From: Ardenticatenaceae bacterium
Lineage (GTDB): Bacteria > Chloroflexota > Anaerolineae > Promineifilales > Promineifilaceae
Direction: 5' to 3'
Length of the DNA stretch: 64,000 nucleotides
Assembly: GCA_011525915.1 (NCBI GenBank)
Contig: WYBM01000097.1
Location: 23,476-87,475, forward strand
The notes under the pieces were generated by a model, which saw nothing but the letters and a program-made list of their open reading frames with translations, was not told the DNA's origin and did not search any database. The translations under genes were made by a program, and so were the position numbers. Positions 32,257 through 41,137 of this stretch are shown here, one piece after another (positions within the stretch are counted from its first letter, which is position 1; each line of letters starts with the position of its first letter).

Positions 32257-33191
32257 CAATGGTTGATCCGACGCTTGTTGAGGAAATCTGGTCGTCATTG
32301 AAAGGGGGGGCGGCCTACCTGGCAGAAATGAGACAGGTTTGTTTGCCAGCGGGCACGATGGCAAACAGCTCGGGTTCATTAGCAGAGCTGCCGGCCCTTT
32401 TTTGTGGGCTGCATGGAGGAGGGCGGTCACAAGTGATACCCATTGTCACCGCCTGGACCCTGCTGCGACATGCGGCCCGCATTCTGGATGACATTGAAGA
32501 CGGAGAGGCAAAACTGGCGGCTACCACGCTCAATGTATCCACCGGCCTAATCTTTACGGCCAGCATGGCCCTCAATGTATTGGAAAGATATGGGGTTTCT
32601 GCCATATCAGCCAGTGACATTCGCCAGAAATTTTACAGTGAATTGTTAACAACGTGTAGCGGCCAACATTTAGACCTGACACTGTCCACTCCCTCGCCCG
32701 AAGCGTGGTGGCAAATTGCCGGCGCCAAAAGTGGTACGTTTATGGGGCTCATTTGTTGGGCCGGTGGGCGGGCAGCTTGTGCGCCACCTGAACGATTAGA
32801 GCTTTACCGTGAATTTGGGCACACTCTTGGCCTTTTAGACCAGCTTAGGGATGACCTGACTGACTTGTGGCCCAGCGATGCTCATCTGGGTGACTTGCAT
32901 CATTTGCATAATTGTGGTTTGCCTGTAGCGTATGCCCTGGCAGTATTGCCCGCAGACCAACGGCAGCAGTTGTTAACACACCTGGCCAGAATTGCCACAT
33001 CTCCGGCAGAAGAGGAGAAGGCGCGTGATATAATTGTTAAAAGCGGTGCAGGTGTGTACTTAAGCGTTGAGTCTATACGGCTTTACCAGCAAGGCTTACA
33101 GGTAGTAGATCAGATGGACCTGCCAGAAGCAACAAGGCAAAAGCTGATGGGTTGGCTTGATAAGGCTCGTTTGCCGGCAGTTAAAACATGA
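32232..33191 (+). CDS. Polyprenyl synthase-family protein, candidate ComQ-like peptide prenyltransferase
   Basis: This 319-residue all-helical class I isoprenoid-synthase-fold protein has both Asp-rich motifs: DDIED at residues 86-90 and DDLTD at 207-211. Helices around LRHAARILDD and LGLLDQLRDD are typical. The start at ATG 32232 is fixed by GGAGG four bases before it, placing it inside the end of the peptide gene. ComQ is the polyprenyl-synthase homologue that attaches a farnesyl or geranyl group to the Trp of ComX. The wedge between a small Trp-tailed peptide and a ComP-like kinase (4-bp overlap) argues for the same job. An ordinary prenyl diphosphate synthase is the alternative. Confidence 0.7.
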   Translation: MGASEPAVTMVDPTLVEEIWSSLKGGAAYLAEMRQVCLPAGTMANSSGSLAELPALFCGLHGGGRSQVIPIVTAWTLLRHAARILDDIEDGEAKLAATTLNVSTGLIFTASMALNVLERYGVSAISASDIRQKFYSELLTTCSGQHLDLTLSTPSPEAWWQIAGAKSGTFMGLICWAGGRAACAPPERLELYREFGHTLGLLDQLRDDLTDLWPSDAHLGDLHHLHNCGLPVAYALAVLPADQRQQLLTHLARIATSPAEEEKARDIIVKSGAGVYLSVESIRLYQQGLQVVDQMDLPEATRQKLMGWLDKARLPAVKT

Positions 33192-35587
33192 CATTGCCCT
33201 ATCGTCCTAAATCGACGGCTCAGATCTTTATCACATTGGTATCGGCGATGTCGCTGGTAGCCATTGGCTGGGCTGCCTGGTCTATTACTGCCCAGCCGGA
33301 CCTGGGTGTGTTATGGACAGATAGAGGGGATGTTTATTTTGCGGCAAAAGATGCTTTAATTGAAGTGGCAGATCGTATTATCACCATCGATGGCCGGCCT
33401 TTAGAGCAGAGTGGGTTTCCTTACTACTCCTGGGACAGGGGGGACATTATCCAGGTGGGGATTGAAAGAGCAGGGGAGAGCGTTACGTTAGAGATCCCTT
33501 ATGTGAATAAAGCCCCTCCGTTTATTTTAGCCACACGTCTTTCGGTGATGGTTGTTGTTTTGACACTGTGGGGCATTAGCACCAGTGTCGTTTTGTTGTC
33601 TCCAGCTGCCGCCAGACAAAGTCTGCTCTTTTTTTTGTGGTGCCAGGCGTTAGGGATCAGCCTGGCTTTAGGCAGCGTGACCAGCCGTGCCTGGAGCGCG
33701 CATTTATCATTGGTGGTGACCTGGTGGGTGATCGCCCTGGCTATTCACTTCCATTTATTGTTTCCCGTTGGCCGACTCACCCCTAACAACCGTAAAGCTC
33801 TTTATGTGATTTATGGCATTCCTTTGTTAGGTGGAGTGCGGTTAATCCTTGTTTCAGGGGTAGTCACGTTTCCGCAGTCACTTTCGGCACTTTATGCTTT
33901 ATTGTTTTATATATGGATATTTGCGGGCCTGGTTGTGGTCTTGTTGTTGTTAGGGAAATCTTACCAGGAGGCACCTTCAACGGTTGTCAAACGGCAGGTA
34001 GGGTTGGTAGCCATTTGTGGGTTTCTGGCCATCATGCCGTTACTCACACTTTCTATCTTACCCAAGCTCCTATTAGACCAGACGGTTCTCCCACCTGAGT
34101 GGGCCTTCCTGTTCCTGATGGCTATTCCTGTGGGTTATGGTTATGCCATTACCCGTTACCAGTTTATTAAACTGGAACGGTATGTCAGCCGCAGCGCCAC
34201 GGCCGTGTTTGTGTTCTGTTTGCTTTGTTTAGTCTATTTTGGTGTGACCGCGTTTCTGCAATTGGCTCTACAAGAGGAACTCCCGGTCAATCCTCTCATT
34301 GATGTTATTATCATTATGATTCTGGTGGTGACGTATAGTCCTCTTCACCGGCGTTTGCGCAACCTGGTAGATTATCTGCTCTATGGCGGCTGGTATGACT
34401 ATCCTTCCGTTGTGGGTGAAGTTAGCCATACGCTGGAAAAACCCACACAGATTGAAGCGTTGGTGGAAACCCTGAGTACCAGTATTCAAAAAACCATGCG
34501 CGTCTATTGGGCCTGTCTGCTGTGGCAGGGAAGACGGGTAGATCGTTCCGTGACACGTATAGCCGGCCAGCCAGAAATGCCACTTGATGATTTACACCTT
34601 AAGCATCTTCAAGCCATTACCGCTTATTTTCAAGCAAATCCTCACCCAACGACCAGCCGGGAAATTGTGCAAACGCTCCCTCCGGGACTGTTGTCACCTG
34701 TAGAAACCAAAGTGCTTGGCTATCATTCGGTTCGCCTATGGGTGCCTATTCGCGGGCTGCAAAATTCTATGGGCATGTTGATCCTGGGGCCAAAGTTTGG
34801 TGGTGATGTGTTTGATGCCAACGATATGGACATTTTGGATGTCGTTTCCCGGCAGGCCAGTGTTGCTTTTCAGAATGTGCAGCTCATTAATGAACTAGAG
34901 GCCAAAGCCCGTGAAAATGAGCAGTTCCAGAAAGAGATCCTTCGCACCCGTGAGGAAGAGAGGAAACGTATTTCACGTGATCTACATGATCAGGTCATTC
35001 AAGCCTTGGTAGGGTTAAAGTATCAGATTGCACACATTCAATCGGCTGTCGGCTTGAGCCAGTTGGGGTCAGAAAATAATCAAAAGGTATTGGACTTACA
35101 GGAGGAGATCAAGGAACTGATTCAAACAACACGTTTGCTTTGCCAGGATTTACGTCCGCCGGCGCTTGATCTGGGGTTAATTCCCAGCATTCGTTCTATT
35201 GTCAGCCGCTTTGAGATGAAATCTGGTATCGAGGTGGGGCTGGTAATAGAGGGTGATAGGAGCATCACCATAGATGAAGATGTGGCACTTTGTTTGTTTC
35301 GTTGTACGGGGGAGGCGCTATCCAATATTCGGAAACACGCCGCAGCCAAAGAGGCCGCGGTGCAGTTGTGTATTGGACCAGAGCAGGTCACTCTGTCTGT
35401 AATGGATAACGGCCGTGGCTTTTTAATTCCTGAACGTTTGGGCAGCCTGATGGAACAAAATCACTTTGGCCTGGTAAGTATGCGAGAGCGTGTCGAATTA
35501 ATCGGCGGCGTGTTTCGCGTAACGTCCAGTCCGATGCAAGGGACATGCCTGGAAGTTATTATCCCCTTAAAAAATGGGGCTGAATAG
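33188..35587 (+). CDS. Polytopic sensor histidine kinase with PDZ-like external loop, ComP-like
   Basis: This is a 799-residue protein. TM1 spans ~11-31. An external ~80-residue loop has a PDZ-like stretch (LIEVADRIITIDGRPLEQSG, YYSWDRGDIIQVGIERAGES). About seven further membrane helices follow to ~360, then a GAF-like domain (~430-560). The NarL-type HisKA_3 domain has phospho-acceptor His600 (RISRDLHDQVIQAL), and the HATPase domain has GEALSNIRKHAAA and DNGRGF. Bacillus ComP (769 residues) has the same order: TM, PDZ-like loop, TMs, HisKA_3 kinase. ATG 33188 overlaps the upstream stop by 4 bp. It should sense the modified peptide and phosphorylate the next gene product. Confidence 0.8.
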   Translation: MTLPYRPKSTAQIFITLVSAMSLVAIGWAAWSITAQPDLGVLWTDRGDVYFAAKDALIEVADRIITIDGRPLEQSGFPYYSWDRGDIIQVGIERAGESVTLEIPYVNKAPPFILATRLSVMVVVLTLWGISTSVVLLSPAAARQSLLFFLWCQALGISLALGSVTSRAWSAHLSLVVTWWVIALAIHFHLLFPVGRLTPNNRKALYVIYGIPLLGGVRLILVSGVVTFPQSLSALYALLFYIWIFAGLVVVLLLLGKSYQEAPSTVVKRQVGLVAICGFLAIMPLLTLSILPKLLLDQTVLPPEWAFLFLMAIPVGYGYAITRYQFIKLERYVSRSATAVFVFCLLCLVYFGVTAFLQLALQEELPVNPLIDVIIIMILVVTYSPLHRRLRNLVDYLLYGGWYDYPSVVGEVSHTLEKPTQIEALVETLSTSIQKTMRVYWACLLWQGRRVDRSVTRIAGQPEMPLDDLHLKHLQAITAYFQANPHPTTSREIVQTLPPGLLSPVETKVLGYHSVRLWVPIRGLQNSMGMLILGPKFGGDVFDANDMDILDVVSRQASVAFQNVQLINELEAKARENEQFQKEILRTREEERKRISRDLHDQVIQALVGLKYQIAHIQSAVGLSQLGSENNQKVLDLQEEIKELIQTTRLLCQDLRPPALDLGLIPSIRSIVSRFEMKSGIEVGLVIEGDRSITIDEDVALCLFRCTGEALSNIRKHAAAKEAAVQLCIGPEQVTLSVMDNGRGFLIPERLGSLMEQNHFGLVSMRERVELIGGVFRVTSSPMQGTCLEVIIPLKNGAE

Positions 35588-35602
35588 GAGGCAATTGCTC
35601 TC

Positions 35603-36298
35603 ATGTTAGCGGCAAAACAAGATCAGACATTACAACGTGATAAGATTCGTGTGGTCCTGGCAGATGACCACCACGTCGTGCGCTCTGGTATTCGTAGTGA
35701 ATTAGAACGGCACCTGGATATTGAAGTGGTAGGTGAGGCGGCTGATGGGCAGGAAGTGTTGTTATTGGCGCCTACCTTACGCCCGGATGTGTTATTGTTA
35801 GACATTAACATGCCAGGGCTGCCGGGCACGGCCGTCACCGAACAGTTAAGCCAGATGCCCGACGCCCAAAAGGGCCCGGCAGACACCCCCTGGCCACCTC
35901 ACGTTCTGATTCTCAGTGCTTACTGTGAGCCAGAATATGTATATAACCTTTTTGCCTCCGGGGCCAAAGGGTACCTTTTAAAAGATGAAGCTCCTGAGCG
36001 CATTGTCGCCGGTATTCGCCAGGTCATGCGGGGTGAACCTGCCTTAAGTCTGCCGGTTCAGAGGGTGTTGTTGACGCGCAAATCAAAACCGGAGCATGAC
36101 CTCAGCGCACGTGAGCTGGAGGTGGTGCGGCTTATGGCCAAAGGCAACACCAATGAAGAAATCGCCGACACCCTGGTCATTGCTATAGGGACGGTAAAAA
36201 ACCACGTGATGAACATTTATAAAAAACTACCCAATGTACGTACCCGCTCAGAAGCCGTCGCCTGGGCATGGGAAAACCGGATTGTTGAAATAGAGTAA
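35603..36298 (+). CDS. NarL/LuxR-family response regulator, ComA-like
   Basis: This is a 231-residue protein. The receiver domain has acidic pair LADDHHVV and phospho-acceptor Asp67 (LLLLDINMPGLPG), and LKDEAPE holds the conserved Lys. The LuxR-type helix-turn-helix (LSARELEVVRLMAKGNTNEEIADTL ... TVKNHVMNIYKKL) is at the C-terminus. An extra ~12-residue loop (PDAQKGPADTPW) precedes beta-4. It is 15 bp after the kinase gene with AGGAGG upstream, so it is the cognate partner, as ComA is of ComP. It probably activates the peptide operon and other genes. Confidence 0.88.
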   Translation: MLAAKQDQTLQRDKIRVVLADDHHVVRSGIRSELERHLDIEVVGEAADGQEVLLLAPTLRPDVLLLDINMPGLPGTAVTEQLSQMPDAQKGPADTPWPPHVLILSAYCEPEYVYNLFASGAKGYLLKDEAPERIVAGIRQVMRGEPALSLPVQRVLLTRKSKPEHDLSARELEVVRLMAKGNTNEEIADTLVIAIGTVKNHVMNIYKKLPNVRTRSEAVAWAWENRIVEIE

Positions 36299-36389
36299 GC
36301 GATACTTTCAGAACCTTCCAGTTTTGTTCGTCAAAGGTATTGGTAACAAGTTAACGGTTTTTCTTGTTTGTCAAGGTATGAAGAATGCC

Positions 36390-36417
36390 CTGACAAGTCA
36401 ACGACTGCGCTTGTCAG
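36390..36417. repeat. Inverted repeat in the gap between the two response-regulator genes
   Basis: CTGACAAG (36390-36397) and CTTGTCAG (36410-36417) are perfect 8-bp arms around 12 bases. The gap 36299-36633 is otherwise A/T-rich with no gene or clear promoter that I can defend. The repeat may be an operator for the second regulator, or the end of the preceding transcript; no T-run follows. Confidence 0.4.
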
Positions 36418-36633
36418 CAATAACTTAAGCTCAAAGTCATAATCTGGTAATGAAGGCGTCACATTAAAAATGTGCATATAAAATCAAGACAAGCGCATAT
36501 TTTTAGGGAAAATTAGTGTACAGGATTTGACGTGAATGTTAGGGGTTTGGATGGGGCTGGCCCACATCACCGCAAAAATTCTGTTTATCTTATAAGAGGC
36601 TGTTGAGGTTTTTTTATATTGAACGGGCAAAAA

Positions 36634-37302
36634 ATGAAAGATATGACCAGGCCAAAGATCCGGGTCTTGGTCGCCGACCTGCACCAGGTAGTGCGAAATG
36701 GCATCTGCCGGGAGGTAGCTCGGTATGATGATATGATCATCGTAGGTGACACGGCCGATGGGTATGAAGCCCTGGAATTAGCCAGGCAGCTGCAGCCAGA
36801 TGTGGTTGTGTTAGATGTTAAACTGGCGGGGTTAGATGGCGTAGAGGTAACACGCTGCCTGCAAGAAATAACCTGGCAATCGCCCCAGGGGGTTACCCGC
36901 TCTCCTGCGGTACTCATTTTTAGCGCCTACAATGACAAACAATATATCTGGAGCCTTTTAGCGGTTGGTGCCAGGGGATATTTATTAAAGAGTGACCCAC
37001 CAGAGCATCTCATTAACGGGATTCGCCGGGTGGCAGCCAGGCAAACAATTTTAAGCCAATCTGTACAGACAGGTATGATCGAATTAATCCCCAGATTAAA
37101 CCAGGCATTGAGTGACAGTGAAACCAAAGTGCTGCAACTGTTGGCACGTGGCTTGTCAAACCGTGAAATCGCCCAAGAATTGAATATTACCGAAGGGACT
37201 GTCAAGGTCCACCTGAACAATACCTACCGCAAAATCCCCTGGATCCGGACGCGGGCTGAAGCCATTGCCTGGGCCTGGATAAACCGCATAGCGCCTGATT
37301 GA
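36634..37302 (+). CDS. NarL/LuxR-family response regulator, paralogue of the ComA-like protein
   Basis: This protein of about 222 residues starts at ATG 36634, with an in-frame TTG 15 bases earlier. The receiver domain has the phospho-acceptor Asp in VVLDVKLAGLDG. The acidic pair reads VADLHQV, so the second acidic residue is Leu. The HTH is LSDSETKVLQLLARGLSNREIAQEL ... TVKVHLNNTYRKI. It shares the unusual loop before beta-4 and the C-terminal 'RTRxEAxAWAWxNRI' ending with the regulator at 35603, so the two are duplicates. It has no kinase of its own nearby and may respond to the same ComP-like kinase or act unphosphorylated. Confidence 0.85.
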   Translation: MKDMTRPKIRVLVADLHQVVRNGICREVARYDDMIIVGDTADGYEALELARQLQPDVVVLDVKLAGLDGVEVTRCLQEITWQSPQGVTRSPAVLIFSAYNDKQYIWSLLAVGARGYLLKSDPPEHLINGIRRVAARQTILSQSVQTGMIELIPRLNQALSDSETKVLQLLARGLSNREIAQELNITEGTVKVHLNNTYRKIPWIRTRAEAIAWAWINRIAPD

Positions 37303-37456
37303 CCTATTGGCCCTATACCCATAGTCATATCCCCACCAGAGATAGAATCATACTCAAAAGGTGATTGCCACATCAGGAAAGCACCTCCCTTGCCGCCGAT
37401 AATTAGGTGGAAGTCATGGTTGGATTTATCCCACTTACCTGTAAGGAGAGGCACTG

Positions 37457-37732
37457 ATGTCTTTACTTTCACCCTTGGATTTGCTGACGGTAACTGATAA
37501 TGAACAGGATGTTATTCGCTGCCTGATACGGCGACCACACCTGACGGCCGTGGAGATTGCCAAATTCACCAAAATCCCCCTGGCAGACTTAGAAAGGCTG
37601 CTCAGTACCATGGTCCAAGAAGCACGCCTGATTTTAGATGACCAGAACAAGTTCCAGGTTTTAATGGGCAAAGAGAACAAACAAAAGACAGGCCGGTCTG
37701 GCACCGGACTGTTGGATTCATTGTTTGGTTAG
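37457..37732 (+). CDS. Small winged-helix protein, paralogue of the N-terminus of the next gene
   Basis: This 91-residue protein opens MSLLSPLDLLTVTDNEQDVI, followed by a helix-turn-helix-like core (LTAVEIAKFTKIPLADLERLL). The first ~60 residues align by eye with the first ~60 of the next protein (MSALSPVDLLLVSAVEQTIL). It ends with a flexible Lys-rich tail. It probably acts as a DNA- or protein-binding adaptor with the next gene, which starts 8 bp downstream. No characterised family is recognised. Confidence 0.7.
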   Translation: MSLLSPLDLLTVTDNEQDVIRCLIRRPHLTAVEIAKFTKIPLADLERLLSTMVQEARLILDDQNKFQVLMGKENKQKTGRSGTGLLDSLFG

Positions 37733-37740
37733 AGCGTGTT

Positions 37741-39429
37741 ATGTCTGCACTTTCTCCTGTTGATTTACTTTTGGTATCGGCCGTGGAACAAACCATTCTA
37801 CGCTGCCTGACAAAATATCCCAAGCTCACCATCTTTGAGGTGGCCGCTAAAACGGGCTTGCCCCTGACGCAGGTGGAAGAGGTTTTAGAGGCTTTATTGG
37901 CTCAGGCGCAAGTGGTAGAACAACTACAGCGAGGAAAACGGGTGTTCTCTACCCGCTTTCAATTTAAACGGCGAGCCGTGCGCAATATGCCGGGAGAAAT
38001 CCTGACGCTTTTTGAACAACCCTCAGATCAATTCCTAACCGAAACACCGCTGACGGCCGTGCTGCCTGCGGCGGCCATTGCCCAACTCTTGAGCTTGAGC
38101 CAGAAACGCACACTGCTGCCGGATGAAGTGCTGGCCTGGCAGGGGCAAAAAGTGGGCCATGTGGCCCTGGTGCAGCGTGGGCTGCTGGCCACCACACGCC
38201 TAAAAGGGCGGCATACAGGCCAGAAGGATGGCTATGTGCATCGCACAGAGTGGATCGGGCTGACAGAAGCTTTGAGCGACACGGCCGTGACGGCTACTTA
38301 TACGGCCGTCACTGAGACGACGCTGCTCACCTGGCCGATTCATGAATTTCTGGATTTTGCCCGGCATCACTGCGGCTTTGCCCTGACAATCGCCCGCCAG
38401 TTAAGCCAGCAGTTACGGGGATGTGAAAAAGCGCAAACGCAGGGTCAGCGTAAATTATGGGTCATTGAAGGTGTACATGCCGGGGCTGGGGCCACCACCT
38501 TTGCCCTGAATCTGGCGCTGCTGGCCCAGCAGCAGACCAGCCAGACCAAAACACGCACCCTATTCTGGCCACTGGTGGATGAGCAGACGCCCATTTTGCC
38601 TTTTCTGCCGGAAACCGAATCGCCGCCCGAGAAAGTGCTGGGCCTGGCAAAAATTATCACAGTTTCTGGCGGCCTGGACGTGCTGACCCGTATCGCCCGT
38701 AACAGCTATTCGGCGCAGGTGCAGTTAGATATTCTGTTAGTTGATCTCTTTGCCCGTTATGAATACATCATTTGTGATACTGGCAGTGACATTACCGATG
38801 AACTGCGGCAGCGTTTACGTGGGCAGGCCCATACCCTGATCACCCTTACCCAGAACGAAGAAGATGCAGACATGGCCATTCATCGCTGGAATACCCTGCA
38901 GCCTTATTCATTCCCAGGGCAAAAGCGGGTGTTGGCGCTTAATGGGTGCAGCGCACCGGCCGCCAGCGTTGACGCCAGATTTCACCTGGCCATTCCCGGG
39001 GATGAAGCAGCCGTGGGCACGGCCGTGGCTCACAACAGCAGCATCGTCGCCGCGGCGCCAGACAGCCCGCTGGCCCAAGCTTTGCAAGAAGTCTACCGGC
39101 GGCTTTCCCTCAACCACACCGTGGCCCTGTTTGTCCCGTCTACCATGGACGTCAACCAGCACACGGACAACAGCACCCAGGTACAGTCTACCCTATCCTT
39201 TCTGGGCAATCTGTTTGGCGGGGCCACCAGCAGCAACGCTGAGGGGGCCTGGCGCAGTGAAGAAAGTGGTCTGGTCACGGAAAAGGTGACCATTGTGCGT
39301 ACCTTTGTTTCTAAAAAGGCGTTGGATACGCACCTGGATGATGTCTTGAACTTTGCGGCCGAATTAAAACGGAATATGAAGCAGGAAGCAGTAGCGATTA
39401 GTGTAGACCACCAACTGATATTGGTCTGA
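37741..39429 (+). CDS. wHTH - cyclic-nucleotide-binding-like - MinD/TadZ-like ATPase fusion
   Basis: This is a 562-residue three-domain protein. Residues 1-75 are a winged helix. Residues ~105-225 resemble a cNMP-binding beta-barrel (LLSLSQKRTLLPDEVLAWQGQ, GHVALVQRGLLATT, WIGLTEALSDTAVTATYTAV). Residues ~240-450 are a SIMIBI ATPase whose P-loop reads GVHAGAGATTFALNLALL. As in CpaE/TadZ, the usual Lys is Ala, so ATP hydrolysis may be lost. The C-terminal ~100 residues are unassigned. The cyclase at 3.6 kb could be a source of a cyclic nucleotide. It probably localises a complex or regulates with its small paralogue upstream. Confidence 0.7.
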   Translation: MSALSPVDLLLVSAVEQTILRCLTKYPKLTIFEVAAKTGLPLTQVEEVLEALLAQAQVVEQLQRGKRVFSTRFQFKRRAVRNMPGEILTLFEQPSDQFLTETPLTAVLPAAAIAQLLSLSQKRTLLPDEVLAWQGQKVGHVALVQRGLLATTRLKGRHTGQKDGYVHRTEWIGLTEALSDTAVTATYTAVTETTLLTWPIHEFLDFARHHCGFALTIARQLSQQLRGCEKAQTQGQRKLWVIEGVHAGAGATTFALNLALLAQQQTSQTKTRTLFWPLVDEQTPILPFLPETESPPEKVLGLAKIITVSGGLDVLTRIARNSYSAQVQLDILLVDLFARYEYIICDTGSDITDELRQRLRGQAHTLITLTQNEEDADMAIHRWNTLQPYSFPGQKRVLALNGCSAPAASVDARFHLAIPGDEAAVGTAVAHNSSIVAAAPDSPLAQALQEVYRRLSLNHTVALFVPSTMDVNQHTDNSTQVQSTLSFLGNLFGGATSSNAEGAWRSEESGLVTEKVTIVRTFVSKKALDTHLDDVLNFAAELKRNMKQEAVAISVDHQLILV

Positions 39430-39466
39430 TGCCTAAGGGCTCGTTGACAATGAACTTGGTGTTTTA

Positions 39467-39543
39467 AGTGATCACTATTCAGTTGTCACTATTCAGTTGG
39501 GTGTTCTTCCGGACTGATCACTGGGCACTGATGACTGATTACC
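39467..39543. repeat. CACTATTCAGTT tandem repeat and related CAGT-rich block (copy F)
   Basis: TCACTATTCAGTTG occurs twice in exact tandem (39472-39485, 39486-39499), followed by ACTGATCACTGGGCACTGAT and GACTGATTACC. It belongs to the same style of CAGT/ACTGA intergenic repeats seen at 2.7, 3.4, 23.7, 29.2 and 30.5 kb. Confidence 0.55.
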
Positions 39544-39590
39544 TGGCAAAATCCCAAGTTATTCTGAGCGAACCCTGAGTGAGGGTTACC

Positions 39591-41102
39591 ATGAACAAGC
39601 TGGTCAATTGGTTACAAGGGTCGATTTACCGGGCAATATTGTTGGCGTTTATCTTGGTGTCGGTGATACCGATTGTCCTCATCTCCCTTCTTTTCACCCG
39701 CCAGAGCATGGAAGCGCTGACGCGGCAGATGGAGGAAAACCTGCAATTGCTGGCGCAGGCCAAAGCCGAGGAGATAAACCTGAAGCTGGATGAAGTGATG
39801 CACACCACCCTCATTGCCGCCCAACTGGCAGCTGAGGCGTTGCAAACACCGGCGGACCCCACGCAGATGAGCCAGAGCCTGGCCCATTACCGGCCAGATT
39901 CACGGCAAATTGTGGGGCTGGATGCGTATTACAACGAGCAGGGTGGGGCCAATGTGCTGGGGACAGACCTTTCTAACGTCTATTGGCCACATACTCTGGC
40001 GGCGGACACGGCCGTGGCCCGCGAAATTGTGCAGACAGAGCGGCTGGACGGCCCATTTGCGGCCATCAAATCTGTCAGCCCGGATACGCAGTGGATTTAT
40101 ATGACCACCCCTGAAGGCATGATGCGCCTGTACCCCTGGGCCTCTAATGATCATTATCCCGATGATTGGGATCCCCGCCAGATCGTTTTTTACACAGTGG
40201 CCGCCCCGGAAAATAACCCGGCATTGGGGCCGCAGTGGACGCCGCCTTACGTGGACTTTGCCGGGGCCGGCTGGATGGTCACGGCTTCGGCGCCGATCCT
40301 GGCAGATGATGGCACGTTTTTAGGGGTGATGTCCCATGATGTCACCATTGAGTCTTTGAAGCAGATTGCCCTGGAAATTACGGTGTTAAACGGCGTAGGG
40401 GTCGGCTTTTTAATTGATAATGAAGGCAAGGTGATCGCCCACCCGGCCTACCAGGATGCGTCAGCCAGCAAAGGCACCCAGGAAGATGTCAATCTGCTGC
40501 AGCAGGGGTCTGCTGATTACGTGGCGCTCATCCAACACATGGTGAATGGGGGGCAGGGACTGGGCTATTACACGGCCGAATCGGGGGAATCATTGCTGGT
40601 ATACGCGCCCGTGCCCAACACCGGCTGGAGTTTGGGTGTGACCATCCCCCAGGAAAATGTGGTCGCCCCGGCCATTGCCATGCGTAACCGGGCCATTGTG
40701 ATCACGGCCGTGTTGGTGGCTGCGGCCGTACTGCTGGCCGTGGTCCTCACCCGGCTGATCCACAACCCCTTATTGCAGCTGTTGCAGGGTGTGCAGCAGG
40801 TGACCGAGGCACGCAAAGCCGACGTGATTCAGGTCAACTCGTTTGCCGAATTTAAGCACCTGGCCCAGGCGTTTAATGACATGGCCTCCCACGTATGGGA
40901 GCGCGAATCACAGCTAAAGGCCAAAGTGGCCGAAATGCGCATAGAAATTGACACCCAGCGTAAACAACAACGACTGGAGGCCATCGTGGAAACCGATTTC
41001 TTTAAACGGCTGGAAGCCAACGCCAGCCGGCTGCGGGCTGACGTGCGTCATGCGCGTCAAGCGCGCCCCTCAAATATAAAAAGCGCCCCGGCCACAGATT
41101 GA
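39591..41102 (+). CDS. Cache-domain membrane sensor with HAMP and no output domain
   Basis: This protein of about 503 residues starts at ATG 39591; the in-frame GTG at 39579 is less likely. TM1 spans ~15-37. An extracellular double Cache domain (~40-365; VVFYTVAAPENNPALGPQW, VTASAPILADDGTFLGVMSHDVTI, VGFLIDNEGKVIAHP) follows. TM2 is ~372-392, then a HAMP-like region (IHNPLLQLLQGVQQVTEA, FAEFKHLAQAFNDM) and a coiled coil ending in a basic tail. There is no methyl-accepting, kinase or cyclase domain. The signal must pass through partners, most simply the adjacent ATPases. Confidence 0.8.
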   Translation: MNKLVNWLQGSIYRAILLAFILVSVIPIVLISLLFTRQSMEALTRQMEENLQLLAQAKAEEINLKLDEVMHTTLIAAQLAAEALQTPADPTQMSQSLAHYRPDSRQIVGLDAYYNEQGGANVLGTDLSNVYWPHTLAADTAVAREIVQTERLDGPFAAIKSVSPDTQWIYMTTPEGMMRLYPWASNDHYPDDWDPRQIVFYTVAAPENNPALGPQWTPPYVDFAGAGWMVTASAPILADDGTFLGVMSHDVTIESLKQIALEITVLNGVGVGFLIDNEGKVIAHPAYQDASASKGTQEDVNLLQQGSADYVALIQHMVNGGQGLGYYTAESGESLLVYAPVPNTGWSLGVTIPQENVVAPAIAMRNRAIVITAVLVAAAVLLAVVLTRLIHNPLLQLLQGVQQVTEARKADVIQVNSFAEFKHLAQAFNDMASHVWERESQLKAKVAEMRIEIDTQRKQQRLEAIVETDFFKRLEANASRLRADVRHARQARPSNIKSAPATD

Positions 41103-41137
41103 CCGGGGCCCCAGAACAATGTAAATGGAGGCATCTG

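Noticed and set aside
39472..39499. Exact tandem TCACTATTCAGTTG as a CRISPR-like array
   Set aside because: Only two units without spacers; it fits the dispersed CAGT-rich intergenic repeats.
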